A stretch of DNA of 5,183 nt from Eubacteriales Family XIII. Incertae Sedis bacterium (GCA_031263875.1 JAISEX010000090.1:1-5183), one strand, 5' to 3'. Counted from the first letter of the stretch, positions 1 to 5,105 are shown. Numbers and translations are program-made. The notes: generated by a model not told the origin, from the letters alone.

Positions 1-449
1 AAGGTCGCGTATTTGGAGCGGAACACGAGGTAGGGCGAGTCGCCGGGCGTAAAGTAGAATTTTTCGAGGTACTGCGGGCCGTCCGGTATGTGGTGCTTGC
101 GGTAATTGCCGAGCAGCGAGCCGTCCGCGTCGAATACGGCGGCCGAATTGTAATAGACGCCGTCCATGGCGTACTCGTAGTAGCAGCTCACGATAACGAT
201 GTCAAGCTCTTTCGCGAGGGCGGCCATGCGCGTATTGGTCGGGCCGTCGACGGGTTCCGCCTGATCGTATTCGCGGAAATCGATGATCTGCGCGAAGTAC
301 GTTCCCGCGAAAAGCTCCTGCGTGCAGACGACTTTCGCGCCCGCCGCGGCAGCGGCGCGGATCTGTTCCTCGGCCTTTCCTACATTGCGTTGCTTGTCCG
401 GCACGCAGGCGAACTGCGTCATGCCGATGGTTACGGTTCCTTTGTTCAT
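1..449 (-). CDS. aguB: N-carbamoylputrescine amidase-like carbon-nitrogen hydrolase (N-terminal 149 residues; runs off the left edge)
   Basis: Nitrilase-superfamily enzyme. The family member AguB hydrolyses N-carbamoylputrescine to putrescine, CO2 and ammonia, the last step of agmatine-to-putrescine conversion in the cytoplasm. My minus-strand translation begins MNKGTVTIGMTQFACVPD. It shows the catalytic Glu45 in the CTQELF context, followed by GTYFAQ, and the catalytic Lys118 in NYRKHHIPD. It then has the AguB-type stretch GPQYLEKFYFTPGD at residues 124-137, which separates this subfamily from generic nitrilases. The nucleophilic Cys, expected shortly after residue 150, lies outside the window. 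Family members are about 290 residues, so roughly half is visible. The start is fixed by GGAGG at 455-459, 5 nt before the ATG. It lies downstream of a putrescine-importer-like permease and an amidohydrolase on the same strand, which supports a polyamine role. It probably has its own promoter at 700-728. Subfamily assignment is good; the exact substrate is inferred. Confidence 0.85.
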   Translation of the reverse strand, partial: MNKGTVTIGMTQFACVPDKQRNVGKAEEQIRAAAAAGAKVVCTQELFAGTYFAQIIDFREYDQAEPVDGPTNTRMAALAKELDIVIVSCYYEYAMDGVYYNSAAVFDADGSLLGNYRKHHIPDGPQYLEKFYFTPGDSPYLVFRSKYAT

Positions 450-451
450 GG

Positions 452-748
452 TTACCTCCGTGCCGCGCGAAACGGCGTAAACGAGTCCTGAAGCTGCACT
501 CTCAATAGGCTTGTCAGGAAACAAATGAAATCATGTATCGCCGATAACGTACTCGTTGCAACCTTGGACCCGGCCGCTTTGTAACTTTTGATGATTTCAT
601 CTTTCAACTTTAACGTATATCCATTTCTGTTGCGTGATAAATCTAATGCGGGCGGAATGGCGTGATGGTGCGCTTTACGCAAAACCCCGCCTGAGCAAAA
701 GTATAGCACAGGTATCAGCTCATGTCGCGCGATTAGAGTACGATTCAC
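452..748 (-). CDS. Possible small protein of about 98 residues, unrecognised
   Basis: A minus-strand frame stays open across nearly the whole gap between the two enzyme genes. A GTG at 748 has GGAGG at 754-758 with a 5-nt spacer, and an in-frame ATG lies at 760 without its own SD. The frame ends in TAA only 2 nt before the nitrilase ATG, so its last codons contain that gene's SD, an arrangement typical of translational coupling. The predicted protein is basic, begins VNRTLIARHELIPVLYF, and has a lysine-rich middle (LKLKDEIIKSYKAAGSK). I recognise no domain, signal peptide or clear membrane segment. Against it: codons such as CTA, ATA, TTA and AGA differ from the neighbouring genes, and a promoter candidate lies inside it. 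It could be a real accessory gene, a decayed gene or chance. Confidence 0.25.
   Translation of the reverse strand: MNRTLIARHELIPVLYFCSGGVLRKAHHHAIPPALDLSRNRNGYTLKLKDEIIKSYKAAGSKVATSTLSAIHDFICFLTSLLRVQLQDSFTPFRAARR
525..600 (-). repeat. 10-bp inverted repeat in the nitrilase-gene leader
   Basis: ATGAAATCAT at 525-534 is an exact reverse complement of ATGATTTCAT at 591-600, with 56 nt between. It lies within the predicted 244-nt untranslated leader of the nitrilase gene, so it could close a large RNA stem-loop. The loop contains the 8-bp palindrome GTTGCAAC. The arms are AT-rich, so stability is modest and the function is unknown. Confidence 0.35.
700..728 (-). promoter_or_regulatory. Candidate sigma-A/sigma-70-type promoter for the nitrilase gene
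   Basis: On the minus strand, GCGACA (723-728, 4 of 6 to TTGACA) is followed after exactly 17 nt by TATACT (700-705, 5 of 6). A TG one base upstream makes an extended -10, TGCTATACT. Transcription would begin near 693 and give a leader of about 244 nt before the ATG. The spacing and extended -10 are good evidence, but the promoter overlaps the possible small ORF. Confidence 0.5.
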
Positions 749-785
749 GCTTGCCTCCATGCCGCCGTGCGGCACAAACGAGAGG

Positions 786-812
786 TGAAACTTGATGCGC
801 GTTGAAGTTTCA
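786..812 (-). repeat. 8-bp inverted repeat spanning the amidohydrolase stop codon
   Basis: TGAAACTT at 786-793 pairs with AAGTTTCA at 805-812, with an 11-nt loop. The minus-strand TGA stop of the amidohydrolase is part of one arm. One wobble and one more pair extend the stem outward. There is no T run on the minus strand after it, so it is not a classical intrinsic terminator. It may protect the 3' end or be incidental. Confidence 0.35.
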
Positions 813-2468
813 TCCTTTGTCCCGTTCATAGATGATCTCGCCGTCGAAAACGGTCAGATCGACGCGGGCGTTTTTAATGTCATCGGTTTCAAAGAGATTC
901 CGGTCGAGAATGATAATGTCCGCGAAATTCCCGGCCCTCAGCGATCCGAGTTCGTGATCGCGCAGGGCGCTGTAAGCCGAGCCGGCCGTGTACGCTTTCA
1001 GCGATTCCGCAACGGTGAGCTTTTGCGCGGGATTTTGCCCGCCCGCGGGTTCGCCGTCATTATGGACACGGGTGACCGCGCGGTAAATTTCAAAAAACGG
1101 GTTGTTATCGATAACGGGACAGTCGCTCCCGAACGCCATCACGCCGGCCGAAGCGAGCAGGTCGCGCAGCCGCCACGTTTGCCACGCGCGATCTTTGCCG
1201 AGCACGGCCGGGTAGGGATTTTCGGCGTAAATCTGCGTCAGCGCTATCTGCTCCGGCTGCACGGACGGAACGATGCCGAGCTGCCCGAAACGCGGAATGT
1301 CTTCCTCCGTAACAAGCTCACAATGCTCGATCGCATGCCGGCAGTTATTCTTCCCGTAAAGCCGTATCGCCTTCTCATAGTAATCGAGCGCCATGCGGTT
1401 CGCGCGGTCGCCGAGGCAGTGCAGTTTGACGGAAAGGCCGCGCTTGTGCGCTTCCGGGACGGCAGCCTCGATCGCGTCCGTATCGAAAAGCGAGAGACCG
1501 CGATCTCCCGATTTATCCGCGTAATCGTCGAGCATCAGCGCCGTATGCGTGGTGAACACGCCGTCGACGAATTGCTTGACGTGATTGACGGTCAGCTTCT
1601 CCGAGTTATATTTTTTTTGCCAATCGAGAACGAGGTCGAGATCGCCGAACAGGTCGGGAGCCGCGTGGATGCGCGTCGTCAGTTCGCCGCTCCGGTCCAT
1701 CTCGCTGTATATCGACAGGTCGCCCATATTGCCGTGGAAATACGGCATAACGTCAATAAGCGACGTTATGCCGTAAGCCTTTGCGCCGTCCATATAGGAA
1801 CGAATGAGCGAACGTTCCTTTTCCGGCGGAAAGACAAGCGCGTGAATGGTCACCAAAGCGACCGCGCCTTCAAGTAATATGCCCGTCGGTTCGCCCGTTT
1901 CGTCCCGCACGATAACGCCGCCGTCGGGGTCGGGCGTGTCTTTCGTTATGCCCGCGCGCTTGAGGCCCGCGCTGTTGAGCCAGCAGCCGTGAGCCTCCGC
2001 GTTCAGCAGGAAAACGGGACGGTCGGGGAAATACGCGTCGAGGGTTTTCTTATCCGGTAATTCGGGATTGTCCCAGAACACATGATACCATTGGAAACCG
2101 ATGACCCAACCGCTTTTATCCTCGTCCTTTTGCGCGGCTTCGTAGGCGAGTTTCGCCGACTCCTCCGCGCTGCGGCAATCTATCAAGTTTACATATTCGC
2201 GGAACATGCCCGCCATCAGCAGATGCACGTGATTGTCGTGGAAGCCCGGCATAACGAGCCGCCCGCCCGCGTCTACGATCTTCGTATGCGCATCCGCCAT
2301 CATCGCGCCGTCGTCGTCTTTCAGCACGGCGGCGATGCGGTTACCTTTCACGGCTACGGCGCCGCGGAACGGAACGTCGGACAGGCTGTCAAAAATCACG
2401 TTGCCGCGTATCAAAATATCGGCGGCCGATTCAGTATGGTTAACATTCATTTCATGTACTCCGGTCAT
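810..2468 (-). CDS. YtcJ/NfdA-type metal-dependent amidohydrolase (amidohydrolase 3 domain), 552 aa
   Basis: Full-length member of the amidohydrolase superfamily group that includes YtcJ and N-substituted formamide deformylase; these hydrolyse amide, formamide or related C-N bonds in the cytoplasm with bound zinc. A short N-terminal beta-sandwich part (about residues 15-75) leads to LVMPGFHDNHVHLL with metal ligands His80 and His82. Then come AHGCWLNSAGL (His160), VKQFVDGV with Lys298 as the likely carbamylated bridging lysine, KLHCLGDRAN (His350), RHAIEHCE (His378 or His382), VPSVQP (400-405) and FGSDCPV with Asp449. The C-terminal part has the usual GSLRAGNFADIIILD. All expected ligands are present and the length is normal, so it should be active. 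The ATG at 2468 has AAGGA 6 nt upstream, overlapping the permease TAA; a second in-frame ATG is Met7. There is no signal peptide. It is tightly coupled to the permease, which may import its substrate. The substrate cannot be read from sequence. Confidence 0.9.
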   Translation of the reverse strand: MTGVHEMNVNHTESAADILIRGNVIFDSLSDVPFRGAVAVKGNRIAAVLKDDDGAMMADAHTKIVDAGGRLVMPGFHDNHVHLLMAGMFREYVNLIDCRSAEESAKLAYEAAQKDEDKSGWVIGFQWYHVFWDNPELPDKKTLDAYFPDRPVFLLNAEAHGCWLNSAGLKRAGITKDTPDPDGGVIVRDETGEPTGILLEGAVALVTIHALVFPPEKERSLIRSYMDGAKAYGITSLIDVMPYFHGNMGDLSIYSEMDRSGELTTRIHAAPDLFGDLDLVLDWQKKYNSEKLTVNHVKQFVDGVFTTHTALMLDDYADKSGDRGLSLFDTDAIEAAVPEAHKRGLSVKLHCLGDRANRMALDYYEKAIRLYGKNNCRHAIEHCELVTEEDIPRFGQLGIVPSVQPEQIALTQIYAENPYPAVLGKDRAWQTWRLRDLLASAGVMAFGSDCPVIDNNPFFEIYRAVTRVHNDGEPAGGQNPAQKLTVAESLKAYTAGSAYSALRDHELGSLRAGNFADIIILDRNLFETDDIKNARVDLTVFDGEIIYERDKG

Positions 2469-2477
2469 AGTAATTCC

Positions 2478-3902
2478 TTATTCAGACATTTGCAGATCAA
2501 CCGGCGGTTTCCGGAAGAAGTTTGTGATAACGGCGAGCAGAACGACGCCGACGCCCAGCCAGATAAAGCCGAGGATCTTCGCGTCCGTCGCGAGGCTGAT
2601 CCATATCGCGATGCAGACGATGGCGCCGATCGCGGGCAGGATCAGATATTTGACGATCGAGAGCCCCGAGCGCTGCTTCTTCTTGACGAAGTAGTAGACG
2701 ATAACGCAGATGTTCACGAGGGCGAATCCCGCCAGAGCGCCGAAGTTGATAAGCGAAACGGCAAGATCGAGCGACAGGAATATACCGACAAGGCTGATAA
2801 CGCCGATCAGAATGACATTATACGACGGGACCTTGCGCTTCTCGTTGAGGTGCGCGAAGAATTTCCGCGGGAGAGCGCCGTCGCGGCCCATGCCGTAGAG
2901 CAGACGCGCCGCGGACGATTGGGACGCCACAGCGGACGCGAAGCAGCCGACGCAGTACACCGCGGTGAACAGATACACCATAAACGACTTTCCGATCCGC
3001 TCGATCAATTCCGCCGAGCCCGAATCCGAAGCGACGAACTCCTGCCAGCCGGTCGGCCAGGCGAGTTGGAAAACGTACGATACGAGAATGAAGATAACGC
3101 CCGCGGCCAGACAGGTGATAATGATCGCGCGCCCGATATTCTTTTCGGGATTGATCGCTTCCTCCGAAACCGTCGTTACCGCATCGAAACCGAGGAACGA
3201 AAGGCAGAGGATCGACGCTCCGCCGAATATCACCGCCATGCCGCCCATGCCGCTGCCGTCGCCGAGGATCTTCAGCTCGTCGAGATTGACAAAAGCGCTC
3301 GTGTCCAGAAGCGTGCCGGCCCCGCCGCCGCCGATAACGAATTTCACCGCAATGATAACGAAGAAGAGCACGAATATCGTCTGTATAATGATAAGTCCGT
3401 TGTTCACCCAGGAAGTGAGCTGTATGCCCATCAGATTGATGACCGTGACGATAGCGATATATGCCACGATAAAGACCCAGTTGGGGATCATCGGGAACGC
3501 GACATGCAGATAGATGCCCGCCAGCAGGAAGTTTATCATCGGCAGCAGCAGATAATCCATAAGGATCGCCCAGCCCGACAGGAAGCCGAGATGGGAGCTG
3601 ATCGAGCGCTGCACGTAGCTATAGACCGAACCCGCGACCGGGAAAGCCTTCGACATGTGGCTATAACTGAGCGCGGTAAAGAGCATGCCGACCGTCGCGA
3701 TCAAATACGCGAAAGCGAGCATGCCGTGCGTCTGGACCTGCACCGGTCCGTACGTTGAAAAGATGGTTACGGGCGCGAGATACGCCAGCCCGTAAAATAC
3801 GAGCGATCTGAGCGGCAAAACCCTGTTCAGGGTCTGCTTATACCCAAATTTCTCGAGGTTGGAAGCGTCCTGCCTCGTCGTGTCAGTTGCATGGTCAGCC
3901 AT
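2478..3902 (-). CDS. APC-family amino acid/polyamine permease, putrescine importer (PuuP)-like, 474 aa
   Basis: Integral membrane secondary transporter of the amino acid-polyamine-organocation superfamily, which imports amino acids or diamines with protons. After a soluble N-terminus (1-30), about twelve hydrophobic segments follow. The first contains FYGLAYLAPVTIFSTYG (36-52), with the unwound-helix substrate region typical of APC carriers. From memory, several blocks match E. coli PuuP closely: FPVAGSVYSYVQRSI (87-101), MDYLLLPMINFLLAGIYL (115-132), CLSFLGFDAVTTVSEE (233-248), SSAARLLYGMGRDGALP (329-345) and LINFGALAGFALVN (384-397). The length matches PuuP (about 461). AGGAGG at 3910-3915, 7 nt before the ATG, fixes the start. 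It is the first gene of the minus-strand group and is coupled to the amidohydrolase. The 5' region has a promoter candidate and a 12-bp inverted repeat. The family is certain; putrescine or a derivative as substrate is inferred, and an amino acid is possible. Confidence 0.92.
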   Translation of the reverse strand: MADHATDTTRQDASNLEKFGYKQTLNRVLPLRSLVFYGLAYLAPVTIFSTYGPVQVQTHGMLAFAYLIATVGMLFTALSYSHMSKAFPVAGSVYSYVQRSISSHLGFLSGWAILMDYLLLPMINFLLAGIYLHVAFPMIPNWVFIVAYIAIVTVINLMGIQLTSWVNNGLIIIQTIFVLFFVIIAVKFVIGGGGAGTLLDTSAFVNLDELKILGDGSGMGGMAVIFGGASILCLSFLGFDAVTTVSEEAINPEKNIGRAIIITCLAAGVIFILVSYVFQLAWPTGWQEFVASDSGSAELIERIGKSFMVYLFTAVYCVGCFASAVASQSSAARLLYGMGRDGALPRKFFAHLNEKRKVPSYNVILIGVISLVGIFLSLDLAVSLINFGALAGFALVNICVIVYYFVKKKQRSGLSIVKYLILPAIGAIVCIAIWISLATDAKILGFIWLGVGVVLLAVITNFFRKPPVDLQMSE

Positions 3903-3949
3903 GTTCGTCCCTCCTTGTTAAAATCCATAAAACCAATACAATCAGTGCG

Positions 3950-3984
3950 TTATGAAAGCGTCAGCCCAAAGAACGTTTTCATAA
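3950..3984 (-). promoter_or_regulatory. 12-bp near-perfect inverted repeat upstream of the permease (operator or leader hairpin)
   Basis: TTATGAAAGCGT at 3950-3961 and ACGTTTTCATAA at 3973-3984 are inverted with one mismatch and an 11-nt centre. Its centre lies about 65 nt upstream of the permease ATG. If transcription begins near 3995 it lies just inside the transcript. A weaker alternative -10 (TATTAT, 3981-3986) would instead place it over the start site. Either fits control of the permease operon, as a dimeric repressor site or an RNA hairpin. It is not followed by a T run. Confidence 0.5.
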
Positions 3985-4001
3985 TATTCAATTACCTCAA
4001 C

Positions 4002-4030
4002 AGAATAGCAAAACGCGTGCCAATTGTTTC
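4002..4030 (-). promoter_or_regulatory. Candidate promoter for the permease-amidohydrolase operon
   Basis: On the minus strand, TATTCT (4002-4007) is preceded by TGC, giving an extended -10. GAAACA (4025-4030) lies 17 nt upstream as a weak -35 (3 of 6). Transcription would start near 3995, leaving a 93-nt leader. The layout matches the nitrilase promoter (TGC extended -10, 17-nt spacer). It is the best of several weak options in this AT-rich stretch. Confidence 0.35.
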
Positions 4031-4088
4031 GAGGCGCAAAAACGTTGAAAAATGCGCATCGGTTCCGTATAGTAAAAACATCAGTGTC

Positions 4089-4111
4089 AGCGCAGACTGA
4101 CGCATGTGCGT
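4089..4111. repeat. Direct repeat copy 1 (AGCGCAGACTGAC + GTGCGT)
   Basis: A 13-bp block, AGCGCAGACTGAC (4089-4101), is followed after 4 nt by GTGCGT (4106-4111). The same block recurs at 4169. In this copy GTCAG (4086-4090) and CTGAC (4097-4101) also form a small dyad, as in a protein-binding site. Confidence 0.5.
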
Positions 4112-4168
4112 CCAGTTGCCGCAAAACGGCCCTCGAAACGGGAAAATATAATGAAAATCGAAACCGTA

Positions 4169-4190
4169 AGCGCAGACTGACAGAGTGCGT
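4169..4190. repeat. Direct repeat copy 2 (AGCGCAGACTGAC + GTGCGT)
   Basis: An identical 13-bp block (4169-4181), followed after 3 nt by GTGCGT (4185-4190). It starts exactly 80 bp after copy 1. The one-base difference in the internal spacer shows it is an imperfect copy. The left half of the dyad seen in copy 1 is changed here (GTAAG instead of GTCAG). Confidence 0.5.
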
Positions 4191-4257
4191 ATATGCTTAC
4201 AGGCCGGCCGGTTATGGGGAGAAGTTGTGGGCGGCTCAGGGGAATAATATGGGCGCA

Positions 4258-4344
4258 TGGGGCGCTCAAAAAGATTTTGTCACTAGCCGCGGGACAGTCC
4301 TCCGCGCGAGTATTAAAAAAAGCCTTTTATTTTTGAGCGCCCCA
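4258..4344. repeat. 87-bp element bounded by a perfect 15-bp inverted repeat
   Basis: TGGGGCGCTCAAAAA at 4258-4272 is the exact reverse complement of TTTTTGAGCGCCCCA at 4330-4344. The 57-nt interior holds a second stem, CGCGG (4288-4292) with CCGCG (4302-4306), helped by ACT/AGT three bases further out (4282-4284 with 4309-4311). The nested form fits a folded RNA, a small non-autonomous transposable element (MITE-like) or a dispersed intergenic repeat. I see no target-site duplication in the flanks and no clean terminator on either strand. Confidence 0.6.
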
Positions 4345-4487
4345 CCGGGCTATCCGGGGCTGGCGGCCCCGGCGCTGGCGCGCCGTGGCTGCTGCGCACC
4401 CCTCCTATCCCTTGCGCGGGACATGTGCGACCTTCCGTGCCGTCTTCGTATCATCTGTCATTGTGGGTTTGGTTCGCAGTTTCCCTC

Positions 4488-4602
4488 TCATCGTCATCAC
4501 TGCAGACGTTTGCCCCGGCTGCGACGGCGCCCCGTGCCACTACTCCCGCAACCCGCATGTCATCGCCGCCATTCCGACCCCGTGCCCCGGCTGCAACGGC
4601 GC
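4488..4602. repeat. GC-rich repeat pair with 72-bp period
   Basis: A 20-bp block, TGCCCCGGCTGCRACGGCGC, occurs at 4511-4530 and 4583-4602 with one G/A difference. TCATCG occurs 23 bp before each copy (4488 and 4560), so the period is 72 bp. In the plus frame it would encode CPGC-(D/N)-GA twice. In one minus frame it encodes AVAAGA twice, with a synonymous difference. Neither frame has a convincing start, so coding is not claimed. Confidence 0.5.
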
Positions 4603-4663
4603 TTCCTCCCGCAGTCTCCATTATCTCTCCACACATTCTTCATATGAATTATTCTATAAGATG

Positions 4664-4672
4664 TGATATAAT
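4664..4672 (+). promoter_or_regulatory. Extended -10 promoter element of the PemK/MazF-like gene
   Basis: TG at 4664-4665, one base, then a perfect TATAAT at 4667-4672. No good -35 lies 16-18 nt upstream, which an extended -10 can tolerate. The 6-nt discriminator leads to A4679, the first base of the ATG, so the predicted mRNA is leaderless. Confidence 0.6.
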
Positions 4673-4678
4673 TTTCCC

Positions 4679-5077
4679 ATGAATAAAAAATACTTTCATC
4701 AATGGGGTGAAATTAAAACATCCATAAATAATGACAAGGAACGGGTCGCGTTTTTTTCTGAAAGGGATATCTGGATCGCAAATCTGGGTGAAAACATCGG
4801 CTACGAAGAAGATGGCAAAGGCGACACCTATTCGCGCCCGATTTTGATTATTCGTACCTACGGAAAAAATATGTGCTTTGTCGTCCCGCTCTCCACGACG
4901 GGAAAGCGCGGGTATTTTTATCACGAATTTGACGGACACACGGGGAAAATGAGCGTGGTGCTTCTTTCTCAGGCTCGGGTTATTGACGGTTTGCGGTTGC
5001 GGAGAAAAATAGGGTACGCTTCGGAAAATGATTTCAAAGCGATCAAGAAACGACTGAGAAATATCCTTGGAATATAA
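4679..5077 (+). CDS. PemK/MazF-family toxin-like protein, 132 aa
   Basis: Likely member of the MazF/PemK endoribonuclease toxin fold, whose characterised members cleave mRNA at short sequences. A 28-residue N-terminal extension precedes the barrel at RDIWIANLGENIGYEEDGKGD (29-49). Next is YSRPILIIRTYG (51-62) with Arg53, matching the conserved RP motif of the active site. FVVPLSTTGK (67-76) supplies the Ser/Thr position, and MSVVLLSQARVIDGLRLRRKIG (91-112) matches the Q-x-R-x-(I/F)-D/RL signature of the family. The long N-terminus and the GxxxDGKGD loop fit a subgroup often found as single genes. No antitoxin ORF is seen on either side. There is no SD before the ATG, and a leaderless mRNA is likely. 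The gene is more AT-rich than the minus-strand genes, hinting at separate acquisition. It may be a solitary toxin, or its antitoxin may be elsewhere. The fold is well supported; toxicity is inferred. Confidence 0.85.
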   Translation: MNKKYFHQWGEIKTSINNDKERVAFFSERDIWIANLGENIGYEEDGKGDTYSRPILIIRTYGKNMCFVVPLSTTGKRGYFYHEFDGHTGKMSVVLLSQARVIDGLRLRRKIGYASENDFKAIKKRLRNILGI

Positions 5078-5105
5078 AAACGTCCCGCAAATCGTAGGAC
5101 GTTTT
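5077..5105 (+). terminator. Intrinsic-terminator-like hairpin after the PemK/MazF-like gene
   Basis: AAAACGTCC (5077-5085) pairs with GGACGTTTT (5097-5105): a 9-bp stem with an 11-nt loop that begins at the last base of the stop codon. The T run is short and forms part of the stem. The symmetric A and T flanks mean it could stop transcription from either direction. Confidence 0.65.

Larger units (their letters stand above)
450..809. other. 360-bp gap between the amidohydrolase and nitrilase genes
   Basis: No gene is certain here. On the minus strand the gap holds an inverted repeat over the amidohydrolase stop, a good SD with a GTG-started open frame, a promoter candidate at 700-728 and a 10-bp long-range stem (525-534 with 591-600). 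The last 13 nt carry the SD of the nitrilase gene. I saw no intrinsic terminator with a T run after the amidohydrolase, so read-through from the upstream genes remains possible. Riboswitch hallmarks I know, such as the T-box or guanidine-I conserved cores, are not visible. Confidence 0.6.
3903..4678. other. 776-bp intergenic region rich in repeats, no convincing gene
   Basis: Three parts can be seen. 3903-4060 is AT-rich and carries the permease SD, a promoter candidate and an inverted repeat. 4060-4260 holds paired direct repeats (4089 and 4169), a 9-bp inverted repeat (4026-4034 with 4131-4139) and a lone plus-strand TATAAT at 4147-4152. 4258-4640 is GC-rich, with a 15-bp inverted repeat, a 7-bp GC hairpin (CCGGGGC 4354-4360 with GCCCCGG 4366-4372) and a 72-bp-spaced repeat. 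Short open frames here lack an SD and any recognisable domain. No tRNA, CRISPR or transposase was found. Confidence 0.7.

Noticed and set aside
90..491. Plus-strand open frame opposite the nitrilase gene
   Set aside because: The minus strand carries clear AguB motifs, so this is a mirror frame.
792..1877. Plus-strand open frame of 361 codons
   Set aside because: It is antisense to the amidohydrolase, whose catalytic motifs are all intact on the other strand; no SD or domain supports it.
2082..3758. Long plus-strand open frame of 558 codons
   Set aside because: It lies antisense to the PuuP-like permease and the amidohydrolase N-terminus. Its product is a run of charged residues without any fold signature, as expected when a GC-biased gene is read backwards.
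4089..4190. Direct repeats considered as a minimal CRISPR array
   Set aside because: Only two copies exist, the conserved block is 13 bp with a variable inner gap, and there are no cas genes.
4258..4344. Inverted repeat considered as a bidirectional transcription terminator
   Set aside because: The arms are separated by 57 nt, no gene ends nearby, and there is no T run directly after a tight hairpin on either strand.
4024..4647. Plus-strand open frame of 207 codons through the intergenic region
   Set aside because: It has no SD, crosses several repeats and an abrupt composition change, and the product is Arg/Pro/Cys-rich without a domain.
4385..4666. Plus-strand frame with two CPGC motifs, considered as a zinc-binding antitoxin partner of the toxin-like gene
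   Set aside because: The GTG start lacks an SD. The CPGC motifs come from a single DNA repeat, the frame overlaps the promoter of the next gene, and no antitoxin fold is apparent.
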